A DNA stretch of 64,000 bases. It comes from Haliscomenobacter sp. (GTDB lineage: Bacteria > Bacteroidota > Bacteroidia > Chitinophagales > Saprospiraceae). Shown here in pieces: positions 1 to 8,329 of this stretch. The notes under the pieces were generated by a model, which worked only from the letters and a program-made list of their open reading frames with translations, ran no database searches and had not been told where the DNA came from. Position 1 is the stretch's first letter; each line of letters starts with the position of its first letter. A program made the translations under genes and the position numbers. Location: contig JADJHZ010000005.1 of NCBI GenBank assembly GCA_016707205.1, positions 1 to 64,000 on the forward strand, written 5' to 3'.

Positions 1-1009
1 CATGGGCGTGAAGGAAGTACCCGTGCAGCAACTGATCCCGGGGAAGACGTATCTTTTTTTCTCCCATACCATTAAGAAACAACCTTACAACCGAAACCTG
101 CTCCAGGCCGTTCTGGAAAAGGACATTCGCCTGATCGATTACGAGGTACTCACCGACGACGAAGGCGAACGGCTCATCGCGTTTGGGAAATTTGCCGGTA
201 TGGTAGGCGCCCATAATGCCTTATACGCTTACGGCGAGCGGACTCATGCGTTCCGTTTGAGACGGATGAAAGATTGCCGGGACTACGCGGAAGCCAAACT
301 TTTGTACCGCAACATGCAATGGCCGCCCCTGAAGATCGTGCTGACCGGCACGGGCCGCGTTGGCAGCGGAGCGGCAGAGGTGCTTCGGGACATGGGCATA
401 CGGGAAGTCGATTCAGCGTCCTTTGTGAAAAAACAATTTCAAGAAGCGGTGTTTACGCAGTTGCGGGCAAGAGAATATGTCCGGCACGGAGCAGGGCTTC
501 CCTTCGAGCCCCGGCACTATTATGCGCACCCGGAGGAGTATGAAAGCGCTTTTGCCTCTTTTGCGGAGGCCGCCGATATTTTCATCAACGGCATTTTCTG
601 GGACAACCGGGCGCCGGTTTTTTTTACCCGGGAAATGATGAACCATCCCCGTTTTCGTATCCGGACCATTGCCGACGTCACCTGCGATATTGCCCCGGTG
701 TCGTCTGTACCGTCAACGATCCGCCCGTCCACCATTGCCGCGCCGGTTTATGGATATGATCCCTACAAAGGGAAGGAAGTTGCCCCTTATCTGGAGCAGG
801 GCATCGACGTGATGGCCATCGACAACCTGCCCAACGAAATGCCGCGCGACGCTTCCGCAGCGTTTGGGCAAATGTTCCTGGACCGCGTGCTGCCCGAGTT
901 TTTCAAGTCCCACAGCCCGGTGCTGGAACGGGCGACCATCGCCGACAAGGGGGCGCTGTGCCCCCTGTTTTCTTATCTGGAGGATTATGTAAACGAGCGG
1001 CAACTATAG
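1..1009 (+). CDS. saccharopine dehydrogenase (LYS1)/alanine dehydrogenase-like oxidoreductase, 5'-truncated
   Basis: The reading frame is open to the left edge, and the first Met (base 2) lies inside a conserved-looking stretch (GVKEVP, then PGKTYLFFSHT), so I take it as internal and the N-terminus as cut off. This stretch is typical of the alanine dehydrogenase/PNT N-terminal domain found in lysine-forming saccharopine dehydrogenases. A Rossmann nucleotide-binding motif follows (IVLTGTGRVGSGAAEVL, about residues 112-128 of the visible part), and later DVTCDIAPVSSVPSTIRPST and AIDNLPNEMPRDAS resemble the LYS1 C-terminal half. Inferred role: NAD(P)-dependent dehydrogenase on an amino-acid-type substrate, possibly lysine or saccharopine. 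The 3' end overlaps the convergent purC by 6 bases. The family call is fairly secure; the substrate is not. Confidence 0.75.
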   Translation, partial: MGVKEVPVQQLIPGKTYLFFSHTIKKQPYNRNLLQAVLEKDIRLIDYEVLTDDEGERLIAFGKFAGMVGAHNALYAYGERTHAFRLRRMKDCRDYAEAKLLYRNMQWPPLKIVLTGTGRVGSGAAEVLRDMGIREVDSASFVKKQFQEAVFTQLRAREYVRHGAGLPFEPRHYYAHPEEYESAFASFAEAADIFINGIFWDNRAPVFFTREMMNHPRFRIRTIADVTCDIAPVSSVPSTIRPSTIAAPVYGYDPYKGKEVAPYLEQGIDVMAIDNLPNEMPRDASAAFGQMFLDRVLPEFFKSHSPVLERATIADKGALCPLFSYLEDYVNERQL

Positions 1010-1996
1010 GTTGCGCAGGCTTTCCTGTACGTTGTGGTATATCTGTTCCTGCATAAAGCGGGTATCCCGTTTTTCCAGGGGCATACCGGTAATTTTTTCA
1101 TATAATTGGATATAGCGCAGGGAAATATCCCAGACGAACGCGTCTGGCATTTCGGGCATGACTTGCCCTTCTTTGCCCTGAAAATCACGCTCCATCAACC
1201 ACTCGCGAACAAACTCTTTGGAGAGTTGTTTTTGCCTTTCGCCCCGTTCCTGGCGTTCGGCGTAGCCGTCCAGATAAAAATACCGGGAACTATCAGGGGT
1301 GTGAATCTCGTCGATCACAAACACCTCATCGCCCCGCTTGCCAAATTCGTACTTGGTATCGACCAGGATCAGTCCCTGCGCTGTAGCTATCTCCGAGCCC
1401 CGGGCGAACAACCTGCGGGTATAATCTTCCATTTTCAGATAATCGGCTTCCGGCACGAGTCCGGATGCCAGGATCTCCTCCCGGGAAATATCCTCGTCGT
1501 GGCCTTCAGCTGCTTTGGTGCTTGGCGTGATGATGGGCTCCGGGAAAGGGTCGTTTTCCCGCATACCATCGGGCAAGGAGACCCCGCACAGGGTCCGGTT
1601 GCCTGCCTGGTACATGCGCCAGGAATGGCCCGCCAGATAACCCCGGATTACCATCTCTACCCGAAAAGGCTCGCAGGCATATCCGATAGCCACATTGGGA
1701 TCGGGGCAGACCAAAACCCAGTTATGGACGATATCCTCCGTGGCCCTCAGAAAATGGGCGGCAGTCTGGTTCAAAACCTGGCCCTTGAAAGGGATTGCCC
1801 TGGGGAGGATATGGTCAAAAGCGGAAATGCGGTCGGTCGCCACCATGATCAGCAAATCCCCAACCCGGTAAACATCCCTCACTTTGCCCCGGTAAAACCC
1901 GGTCTGGCCGGGAAACTGAAAATGCGTTTCTTTTATAGCGTGCTGTTCGGGAACCATGCGAATGATTTTGGTGGAAAAATAAGGCAAAACCTCCAT
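1004..1996 (-). CDS. purC: phosphoribosylaminoimidazole-succinocarboxamide synthase (SAICAR synthetase)
   Basis: PurC joins CAIR and aspartate with ATP in de novo purine synthesis. The protein has the family landmarks in order: GKVRDVY near residues 37-43, DRISAFD at 55-61, the nucleotide-site VDTKYEFG at 212-219 and IDEIHTPDSSR at 228-238. At about 330 residues it matches the long PurC form common in Bacteroidota. The start is uncertain: Met1 (base 1996) gives a short extra N-terminus, while Met14 (base 1957) also fits, because homology should begin around the FYRGKVRDVY segment. It converges on the upstream dehydrogenase gene with a 6-base overlap. No other purine genes lie nearby. Confidence 0.95.
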   Translation of the reverse strand: MEVLPYFSTKIIRMVPEQHAIKETHFQFPGQTGFYRGKVRDVYRVGDLLIMVATDRISAFDHILPRAIPFKGQVLNQTAAHFLRATEDIVHNWVLVCPDPNVAIGYACEPFRVEMVIRGYLAGHSWRMYQAGNRTLCGVSLPDGMRENDPFPEPIITPSTKAAEGHDEDISREEILASGLVPEADYLKMEDYTRRLFARGSEIATAQGLILVDTKYEFGKRGDEVFVIDEIHTPDSSRYFYLDGYAERQERGERQKQLSKEFVREWLMERDFQGKEGQVMPEMPDAFVWDISLRYIQLYEKITGMPLEKRDTRFMQEQIYHNVQESLRNL

Positions 1997-2134
1997 TGTC
2001 TTTAGTAGAACGCCGTTTTTTGTAACTATTTAGCGCTCCTGCCTGGATTAGCATTAGGGACGGGGAAAACGAAGGGAGAACATGCGTTCCCAGCCCAGGG
2101 CTAAACGGGTACCTTTTTTTACCTCAGACATAAA

Positions 2135-2163
2135 AAAGGGAGCGCGAAGTGTGCGCTCCCTTT
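2135..2163 (-). terminator. Rho-independent terminator after the YegP-type gene
   Basis: An 11-bp perfect stem (AAAGGGAGCGC / GCGCTCCCTTT) with a 7-nt loop. Read on the minus strand it follows the stop of the YegP-type gene by about 45 nt and runs into a T tract (complement of 2132-2137). Confidence 0.8.
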
Positions 2164-2206
2164 GCTTTTGCGTTTTAAAAACAGGCCGGTAGCCTGAAAA
2201 AAGGCC

Positions 2207-2545
2207 TTATTTCTCCAAGGTCAGATCCACGATCTGTGCCTCAGGCGCCGTACGCATCACGGAATCGATCCCGCCTTCCATTGCGGCGGAAGAGGAATAC
2301 ATTTGGCTGGTACCGATCACCTGTTTGTTGGCGGCGGAAAGCAGATTAAAGAAAGGGCTGCCATCAGCAGCCGTCTTCACTTCAAAGTTGTTGCGGGAAG
2401 CGGCATTCTTTGCAACCGACTCGGCGCCGCTGATCGCGCTGGCTTTGGCGGCATACCCCTGGCTGGATAAAATCACCTGGCCATTGGAGGCCTTCAGCCG
2501 GAAATAGAATTTGCCTCCTTCGCTTTGATAAATTTCGAATTTCAT
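2207..2545 (-). CDS. YegP-family protein with two DUF1508 repeats
   Basis: A 112-residue soluble protein made of two similar halves of about 50 residues. Each has the DUF1508 pattern (FEIYQSEGGKFYFRLKASNGQVILSSQGY in the first half; FEVKTAADGSPFFNLLSAANKQVIGTSQMY in the second), with a linker rich in Ala and Ser. This duplicated arrangement is that of E. coli YegP, whose function is not established. It ends in a strong terminator hairpin and its upstream region carries a GGGAGCA tandem repeat, so it looks monocistronic. The family call is secure; no function can be given. Confidence 0.85.
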   Translation of the reverse strand: MKFEIYQSEGGKFYFRLKASNGQVILSSQGYAAKASAISGAESVAKNAASRNNFEVKTAADGSPFFNLLSAANKQVIGTSQMYSSSAAMEGGIDSVMRTAPEAQIVDLTLEK

Positions 2546-2586
2546 AAAGTTCGCTATTTGTGATTCGGAAAAAAGGGTTGTTTGTT

Positions 2587-2640
2587 TAGGGAGCAGGGAG
2601 CAGGGAGCAGGGAGTAGGGAGTAGGGAGCAGGGAGTAGGG
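2587..2640. repeat. GGGAGCA/GGGAGTA heptamer tandem repeat
   Basis: About seven consecutive heptamers (GGGAGCA x3, GGGAGTA x2, GGGAGCA, GGGAGTA, then GGG), starting with TTAGGG. The same repeat occurs at 17204-17226, 29678-29722 and 30880-30904, and inverted at 29738-29784 and 30909-30928. It lies between divergent genes. Confidence 0.9.
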
Positions 2641-2805
2641 CTTCCGTTTCGCTAATTTACTAAAAATGCGCAGCAACGGAAATTCCGGCAAAAAAAAACG
2701 AATCTGCTGGAATACCCGGCTGCGGCAAATCCAAAAATCTTTCTTACATTTACTAAATATTTCCCCCCCCTTTTTTATTCCCGAGGCTACTTAAACACTG
2801 GAATT

Positions 2806-3987
2806 TTGGACAAGGAGCTTGTGAAAGAAGCCCAAAAGCATCTGGCTTTTGGCTTTCCGCGCTTTCAGGAAAAGGCCCCGCTTTCCAGAACGACCTCCTG
2901 GGAATGGGCCGTGTATGCCCTGGGCCATGCGCGTTCGGATTGGACTTATGCCCTGAAATGTTTTGACCAAGCGCTGAAGGAACAACTGCCTTCAGGGGCT
3001 ATTCCATTGTCTGTCCCAGACGCTGTTTTCCCATTCACTGCTCCGCTTCTGGAGCGGCCATACCAGGCGCTGGTGCTATGGCGCCTTTTTGAATACGCCC
3101 CCAGCCGGGAAAACGGTTTAGAACTGCTTCGCTATTTTTTTCCAAAAATCCTGAAGCATCAACAGTATTGGTACCGAAGCCGGGACCTGGAAGACAACGG
3201 GCTTATGTGCCTGATCCATCCCCTGGAAGCGCCTTTGCCTATGCGTTTTACAGAACCGCCAGAAAATGAACCCTTTCAGGCTGAGGCCAGCACGCAAAAT
3301 AACGCTCTTGCCCGTAGATTACCCTCCGGACGATCCCTTTTACCCAGCGGACCGGAAGAGGATTCCCTCTTCCAGGTTCAGGATCCCTATCTCAACGCAT
3401 TGATCTGTCTGTCGAATACCTCCCTGCTTCAAATGGGGCAGTATTTGCGAATAGAAGTGCCCGAGCTCATGGAGTTGCAGGAACTGACGGTATTCAGCGC
3501 CAATGAAAAGCTGTGGAATGCCGAATACGGCATTTACCTGGCCGTTGACCTGGTTTCCGGCATTCCGATCCTTTCCGGGTCTTTGTCTGGCTGGATGCCC
3601 CTGATTTCCTCCATACCCGACCAAGCCAACGCCGAAGCTATGCGGGTTTCTTTTGAAGCGAATTTCCTTGATGAGGATTACCGGCTTTGCGCTTCGCAAC
3701 CCATTCATGCTAACCAAACGGATTTCCAAGCACCCGGAAAAGGGGCGCTGCATCTATGGGAAAACTGGCTTCTATATCAAGGATTGCTCCAATTCGACTT
3801 TTCCGATCTGGCTCAGCGAGTCCGGAAAGACACGTTGGAGCTGATGGAAGAATACGGGTTTCATCTGTTTTTCCACCCTCAGCGTTCGCGGATCGAACAC
3901 CTGGGATTAGACCAGGGGAACGAAGCGGCGGCGGCTTCGATTTTCCTCGAACTCTTGCAAGGGGGCCCCTTTTTCCGGGAAGATTGA
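2806..3987 (+). CDS. glycosidase-like protein, probable (alpha/alpha)6 barrel (GH63/MGH1-like)
   Basis: A 393-residue cytoplasmic-looking protein without a signal peptide. Aromatic and acidic helices such as TSWEWAVYALGHARSDWTYALKCFDQ, the phrase LEDNGLMCLIHPLE and the motif LWNAEYGIYLAVDL resemble the mannosylglycerate-hydrolase/GH63 type of (alpha/alpha)6 barrel, where an enzyme samples many goal states in a helical toroid. No ATG fits the N-terminus; the frame is open from TTG at 2806, preceded by an AT-rich stretch, so the start is tentative. It is about 400 residues, short for a complete GH63 enzyme, and I cannot place the catalytic acids with confidence. The neighbour downstream is a secreted VIT protein on the same strand. 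It could be a non-enzymatic relative. Confidence 0.5.
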   Translation: MDKELVKEAQKHLAFGFPRFQEKAPLSRTTSWEWAVYALGHARSDWTYALKCFDQALKEQLPSGAIPLSVPDAVFPFTAPLLERPYQALVLWRLFEYAPSRENGLELLRYFFPKILKHQQYWYRSRDLEDNGLMCLIHPLEAPLPMRFTEPPENEPFQAEASTQNNALARRLPSGRSLLPSGPEEDSLFQVQDPYLNALICLSNTSLLQMGQYLRIEVPELMELQELTVFSANEKLWNAEYGIYLAVDLVSGIPILSGSLSGWMPLISSIPDQANAEAMRVSFEANFLDEDYRLCASQPIHANQTDFQAPGKGALHLWENWLLYQGLLQFDFSDLAQRVRKDTLELMEEYGFHLFFHPQRSRIEHLGLDQGNEAAAASIFLELLQGGPFFRED

Positions 3988-4122
3988 GTTCCTTTTTTCT
4001 TTTGCAAATTGGCAGACGCATTCCTCCACGGGGATTGCCCCCCACGCGCATACCCCGTACCTTTATTCCAGCAACAGCGCTTTGCCCCAAAACCATTTCT
4101 TACCCGCGAAAACCAACCGGAA

Positions 4123-6309
4123 ATGAAAACAAAGCTACCCTTGTTGGCTGCGACGTTCCTGTTCGCCGCCTACCCGTTTCTTTGCTCTGCTCAATTCTAT
4201 TTAAGGGTTTCCGACCCGCAGGCTACGTGGAAAAACGCTCCGGCTACTATCGAGGAGGCCGTTTTTACCCTGGCGCCCCATGGCGCCTTTACCGAGGTGG
4301 GGATGTACCTGACCTTTTCTGCCAAGGGGTCCGAATCGCTTTTTGCGCCGGATCTTCCCCTCGAAGTGCGGTTTGAATTTCAACTACCGAAAGAGGCCAT
4401 GGTCACGGATTCCTGGTTGTGGGTCGACGACCAGATCATCCAGGCGAAAATCCTCGACCGTTGGACGGCCTCCCAGATTTACGAAAGCATCGTGAACCGA
4501 CGCAGAGACCCTTCGATCCTTTTCAAGGACTACTCCGGGCGCTACCGTTTACAGATTTACCCATTGCCCATGGGCAAAAGCCGAAAGGTCAAACTGACCT
4601 TTCTGGTTCCGAATTCCTGGTCGGAAAACGAAGTAAAAATGGCTATTCCCGAAGGCCTGGTCGCATTATCGCGCACCGTTCCCGACTTGCAAGTACGGGT
4701 ATTTCCTTCGGCGGAATGGCCGAATCCGAGGGTGTACACCCATCCGGACGTGCCCTTCCGGGACTTTTCCACGCCGGAGCTGGGTAGTTTTAAAGCGGCT
4801 ACTATTCCCAAAAACTACCTTGCCAGTTATAAGCAGCTTGAAATTGTCTTTGACGCTCCTTGGAAAGAGGGCGTTTATCTGAGCCGGTATGGTTCGGCGA
4901 ACGAAGGGTACTACCAGTTGGGCGTTTTGCCTTCCAAGGTACTAGGCGCCGCCCAGATCCTGCCTCCCCAGCGGGTGCTGGTCTTGTTGCATTACAATCC
5001 GGAGAAAGTATTGGGCATCACGCTCCAAACCTACCTGCAAACGATCCGGGACCAGCTGATTAAAAAACTAAGGCCTCAGGATTTTGTCAATGTCGTGGCA
5101 GCCAACCTGTCTCCCTCGCCGGTTTCTCCATCCTGGCTCCCTGCTACGGAAACCAATATCCAATATCTTTTCCAACAAGTTCAAGCATCCGCTATCAGCT
5201 CCAGCAATTTGCCTACGCTGATTGGGAAAGGGATCTCCTGGGTGGGAGAACAAAAAACAGGAGGAAAAATCCTCCTGTTTGCCAATTCCAGTGCGGAAGG
5301 CGACCCCACCGTTGCCAACCCATTACTCAATGAACTAAGCGCACTCGAAAACAGCGCTTCTACCCCGTGTTTTATCGCCGATTTTCAAAACATCAATACA
5401 ACCAGTTATTACATCGGCGGAACGCGTTACCGGGGGAATGAATATTTCTACGCTAATCTTGCCAGACAGACCAAAGGCGACTACCTGCTCATGGCCTCCT
5501 GCTGCGGCCAGAACAACTTGTCCCTCCTGTCTGAACGCATTCTGGATTTACTTCATGCGGAAAAGGCCCAGGTCGATTTCCACACCAGCCTTAAACAAGG
5601 GTTTTGCTTCAACCGGTTTTCCCTGTTCACCGGGTCCGACGAAGAGTCCATCGACCTCAACCAGCCCATCTTTCAGATCGGACGCTACCAGGGCCAATGG
5701 CCTTTTCTGGTCGAGTTGTCTGGCAGTTTAAACCAGCATTTATTCTTCAATGCGATTTCCATGGACGAATCCGCGCTCTCCCCTGCTGATTCCACTTTGA
5801 AAACCCTTTGGAACGGATATTATATCCGCAATCTGGAAGAAAACACCCCCAGCAACCGCACCATTGGTGAGATCATTGGACTGAGCCTGAAAGAGCGCAT
5901 CCTTTCGCTGTATACTGCTTTCCTCTGCCTGGAGCCTTCGTTAGGGGGCGAGCCCTGCCCAACCTGCACCGATCAATCCAAAGGGGAGGTGACGTCCATC
6001 CCGGACCGGCCTCTGGATAGCCTGGCGCAAGTTACCTTCAGCCCCAACCCCTTTTCCGAGCAGGTGATCATCCGGTTTGCATTCCGGGAAGGGCTGGACC
6101 TTTCTTCCTACCGCATCAGCATCCGCAATGCCCTCGGGCAGGAAGTCCGGGTCTTTGCCGATCTTCCTTCGGGAAAAATACACGATCTAAGCCTGACCTG
6201 GGACGGAAGCGCTTCCTCCGGGCAGAAAGTCCCCTCCGGCATGTATTTCCTCACCCTGCAAGGGCCGGAAGGAAAGGCAGCTTATCCGGTGGCGTTTGAG
6301 CGAAGGTAG
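4123..6309 (+). CDS. secreted VIT-domain protein with type IX secretion C-terminal domain
   Basis: A 728-residue surface or secreted protein. Met at 4123 starts a clean signal peptide (KTKLPLLAATFLFAAYPFLCSA), so I prefer it to the longer open frame from 4009. Residues about 30-175 form a vault/inter-alpha-trypsin (VIT) domain, with the typical VEDQIIQAKILDRWTA-like region (here VDDQIIQAKILDRWTASQ). The middle part has a von Willebrand A-like alternation (RVLVLLHYNPEK) but lacks the DxSxS metal site. The last 85 residues (FSPNPFSE ... VPSGMYFLTLQG) are a type A T9SS sorting domain, so the protein should be exported by Sec and then by the type IX system. Its TAG stop begins a tandem repeat. 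Confidence 0.8.
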   Translation: MKTKLPLLAATFLFAAYPFLCSAQFYLRVSDPQATWKNAPATIEEAVFTLAPHGAFTEVGMYLTFSAKGSESLFAPDLPLEVRFEFQLPKEAMVTDSWLWVDDQIIQAKILDRWTASQIYESIVNRRRDPSILFKDYSGRYRLQIYPLPMGKSRKVKLTFLVPNSWSENEVKMAIPEGLVALSRTVPDLQVRVFPSAEWPNPRVYTHPDVPFRDFSTPELGSFKAATIPKNYLASYKQLEIVFDAPWKEGVYLSRYGSANEGYYQLGVLPSKVLGAAQILPPQRVLVLLHYNPEKVLGITLQTYLQTIRDQLIKKLRPQDFVNVVAANLSPSPVSPSWLPATETNIQYLFQQVQASAISSSNLPTLIGKGISWVGEQKTGGKILLFANSSAEGDPTVANPLLNELSALENSASTPCFIADFQNINTTSYYIGGTRYRGNEYFYANLARQTKGDYLLMASCCGQNNLSLLSERILDLLHAEKAQVDFHTSLKQGFCFNRFSLFTGSDEESIDLNQPIFQIGRYQGQWPFLVELSGSLNQHLFFNAISMDESALSPADSTLKTLWNGYYIRNLEENTPSNRTIGEIIGLSLKERILSLYTAFLCLEPSLGGEPCPTCTDQSKGEVTSIPDRPLDSLAQVTFSPNPFSEQVIIRFAFREGLDLSSYRISIRNALGQEVRVFADLPSGKIHDLSLTWDGSASSGQKVPSGMYFLTLQGPEGKAAYPVAFERR

Positions 6310-6350
6310 AGAGGATGGAGAGGATGTGGAGGATGTAAAGGATGTAAAGG
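6309..6350. repeat. GGATGTAAA-type nonamer tandem repeat
   Basis: Imperfect repeats of GAGAGGATG/GGATGTAAA starting at the stop codon of the VIT-domain gene. Related arrays are at 7087-7119 (inverted) and 17222-17275, each also at a stop codon. Confidence 0.85.
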
Positions 6351-6375
6351 CTCGTTCCTTCTATGCCTCGCTACT

Positions 6376-6426
6376 TCGTCACCTCGTACCTCGTACATCG
6401 TACCTCGTACCTCGTACATCGTACAT
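6376..6426. repeat. TCGTACC/TCGTACA heptamer tandem repeat
   Basis: Seven or so heptamers alternating TCGTACC and TCGTACA, ending just 3' of the convergent gene at 6429. Related arrays are at 7034-7068 (inverted) and 17349-17432. Confidence 0.85.
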
Positions 6427-6428
6427 TT

Positions 6429-7034
6429 TTAAAGCAAAAACGGATTTTGCTTGCAGAACGCGTTGTATTCCTGAACGATGCTCCAAAGGTCTTTGAAGCG
6501 GTAGCCTGGGTTGCCTATTTTTCGGGCCAGGTGGGGCGCGCGCTGCTGCAGGAGGTGGGGCATGGTTTTGCGGAAGTTGGCCGGTCCTGTTTTAACAATA
6601 CGGCCATTGACTTCGACGAAATACACGGGCGCAGATTCGATTACGGAATGACCAATCCCATCGGAGGAAGCAGGGCTAAGGATTACCTGGGGCTCCAGAT
6701 AGAGGGACATGGCGGGTCCCTTATAGAGGACTTGCAGGAAACGCCACCGCTTTTTATCCTGCCAGCTTTCAAATACGACCGTATTTTGAAAATCGTGGTA
6801 GACAAACCCTTTAACCATCTGGGGCCAGATCCGGTAAAACGTTCCCAGGTCGTTGATGTATTGGACGTACATCCGGTTCCCCGAATAGCCCATTCCCGCC
6901 ACATGGCCGGTGAGCGACAAGCCGTTCAGCGTCACCAGATACCCTCTGAAAATACCGGGATCCGGCGTTTCGGCCCGTGCCGAAACCGAGCCAAAGGAGA
7001 AAAGCAGCAGGAAAAGGGTAAGCCAGTGCCGCAT
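6429..7034 (-). CDS. secreted protein of unknown function
   Basis: A 201-residue protein that I do not recognise. It has a Sec signal peptide (MRHWLTLFLLLFSFGSVSARA, cleavage near residue 21), then a beta-rich region with many aromatic residues (RMYVQYINDLGTFYRIWPQMVKGFVY) and a basic C-terminal part that ends KQNPFLL. There is no lipobox and no sorting domain, so the periplasm is the likely location. The start codon sits directly against the TCGTAnn repeat at 7034-7068, only 72 nt after the stop of the BASS transporter on the same strand, so the two may be co-transcribed. Confidence 0.6.
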   Translation of the reverse strand: MRHWLTLFLLLFSFGSVSARAETPDPGIFRGYLVTLNGLSLTGHVAGMGYSGNRMYVQYINDLGTFYRIWPQMVKGFVYHDFQNTVVFESWQDKKRWRFLQVLYKGPAMSLYLEPQVILSPASSDGIGHSVIESAPVYFVEVNGRIVKTGPANFRKTMPHLLQQRAPHLARKIGNPGYRFKDLWSIVQEYNAFCKQNPFLL

Positions 7035-7068
7035 ACGAAGTACGATTTACGAAGTACGATTTACGAAG
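7034..7068. repeat. TCGTAAA/TCGTACT heptamer repeat (minus orientation) at a start codon
   Basis: On the minus strand this reads as TCGTAAATCGTACT units repeated up to the ATG of the gene at 7034. It forms the second half of the short gap to the transporter gene. Confidence 0.8.
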
Positions 7069-7086
7069 AGGCCTTAACGCCTCACG

Positions 7087-7119
7087 CTCTACATCCTTTA
7101 CATCCTCTACATCCTCTCC
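7087..7119. repeat. GGATGTAGA/GGATGTAAA nonamer repeat (minus orientation) containing a stop codon
   Basis: On the minus strand it reads GAGAGGATGTAGAGGATGTAAAGGATGTAGA; the TAG of the first unit is the stop codon of the BASS transporter gene. Confidence 0.85.
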
Positions 7120-8012
7120 ACCCCCTTCCGCCTCCAAAACATTGCCAGGCTGAACGCGGAGAGCAGGTGCCAGATGCCCCACCAGGCGGCGATGATGGCC
7201 ATTCCGCCCAGGCCGTCAAAAAAATTGAATACGAGGACGAGGCCAAGGCCGGAATTCTGGATGCCGGTTTCCAGGGCGATAGCTCTGGCGTTGGCTTCGC
7301 CTACCTTGTTCCATTTGGCCCAGAAGTAGCCCATAGCCAGGGCGGAACCATTATGGATCGCGACCAGGATAAAAACGAGGTCCAGATACCGGACGATATT
7401 GGAAAAATTGCCGTAGAGAGCAAATACGACAAAGCCCAAAAAGATAACCATGGAAAGCCGCTGGATGGGGCCCAGTATCCGGGCGGTCAAATGCGGTAAA
7501 TAGTGCCGGAAAACCAACCCCGCAGCCAGGGGGATCAGGATGAGCTGAACAATGGACCACACCATACTCCAGGGATCGACGGATACTTGCCGGGAAAGGG
7601 CTCCTCCCTCCGGGAGCAAAGGCGTCAGACTGGAAAAAATCAATGGAGTCAGGAGCACGGCGCCAAGGGTGGAGATCGTGGTCATCGCCACGGAGAGGGC
7701 GGTATTTGCTTTGGACAAGTGGGTGGCATAGTTCGACACATTGCCTCCCGGACAGGCGGCCACCAGCAACATTCCGAACGCCAGGCTTGGATTGGGGCGA
7801 AGCAGGTATATCAGACCCAGCGTCAGCAAAGGAAGGCCCAGCAATTGGGAAGCCAACCCCACGGCCAGCACTCTGGGCGACCGGAACACCTTTTTAAAAT
7901 ATTCAATCTGCAAATCCAGCGCCACCCCAAACATGATAAATGCCAGGCATATGTTGAGCAGCGTCAGCTGTTCGGCGTTGAAATTGATCCGGATAGAGTC
8001 GATATCCTGCAT
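7107..8012 (-). CDS. bile acid:sodium symporter (BASS/SBF) family transporter
   Basis: A 301-residue integral membrane protein with about nine or ten hydrophobic helices. Features of the BASS family are the first helix LNICLAFIMFGVALDL, the motif AACPGGNVSNYATHLSKANTALSVAMTTISTLGAVLLTP, which includes the crossover-helix sodium site region, and the later ETGIQNSGLGLVLV. Members carry organic anions such as bile acids or keto acids with sodium across the inner membrane; the substrate here is unknown. The last residues (RKGVERM) and the stop codon come from a GGATGTAGA repeat, which suggests the original end of the gene has been changed. A small secreted protein follows 72 nt downstream. Confidence 0.9.
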   Translation of the reverse strand: MQDIDSIRINFNAEQLTLLNICLAFIMFGVALDLQIEYFKKVFRSPRVLAVGLASQLLGLPLLTLGLIYLLRPNPSLAFGMLLVAACPGGNVSNYATHLSKANTALSVAMTTISTLGAVLLTPLIFSSLTPLLPEGGALSRQVSVDPWSMVWSIVQLILIPLAAGLVFRHYLPHLTARILGPIQRLSMVIFLGFVVFALYGNFSNIVRYLDLVFILVAIHNGSALAMGYFWAKWNKVGEANARAIALETGIQNSGLGLVLVFNFFDGLGGMAIIAAWWGIWHLLSAFSLAMFWRRKGVERM

Positions 8013-8040
8013 AAAAAAGCATTCCTGGTGAGCAAAACCT

Positions 8041-8066
8041 GCGATGATCCCGTCGCAACAAGTCTA
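8041..8066. repeat. solo terminal repeat of the 43209-43370 palindromic element
   Basis: Twenty-six bases here are identical, in reverse complement, to 43208-43233, the left end of the 162-bp palindromic element downstream of SusD. Only one end is present, in the gap upstream of the BASS transporter, so it looks like a remnant or an unpaired end. Confidence 0.8.
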
Positions 8067-8127
8067 ATGAATGAAATGGTAAGAATAATAAAATTTTCCG
8101 TTCCTACCCCCTAAAATCATCCTGCCC

Positions 8128-8251
8128 GGGGCTATTTCAAAAGACAGTTTTTGCCCAAGGCAACCAAAAAACAGTTTCTTTTTTCAATTCTTTTAAAAAA
8201 GAAAATAAAATTTCATGCCGGTGGCAAAGATTGGTCTTTTGAGACAGCCCC
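8128..8251. mobile_element. MITE-like palindromic element, copy 1 (GGGGCTGTCTCAAAAG ends)
   Basis: About 124 bp without coding capacity. The left end GGGGCTATTTCAAAAG and right end CTTTTGAGACAGCCCC are inverted repeats with two mismatches. The AT-rich centre (TTCTTTTTTCAATTCTTTT) matches the centre of the second copy at 34158-34292. It fills most of the 317-bp gap 8013-8329; the rest holds only the solo end at 8041-8066. Confidence 0.75.
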
Positions 8252-8329
8252 TAAAAAAGACCTGAAAATTGGCCATTCACCGGAAATTCTTCCTTACTTT
8301 CAGCGGGCAAAAGCAGACACATAATCGAT

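Noticed and set aside
2587..2640. CRISPR-like repeat array
   Set aside because: The units are 7 bp in perfect tandem without spacers and there are no cas genes, so it is a short tandem repeat.
6363..7499. A 378-residue plus-strand frame across two minus-strand genes
   Set aside because: It runs through repeat arrays and translates them as low-complexity histidine-proline text; the minus-strand genes have a signal peptide and a transporter fold.
8128..8251. A possible regulatory small RNA in the palindromic element
   Set aside because: The paired ends and the second copy at 34158 fit a MITE-like element better; no promoter is visible inside.
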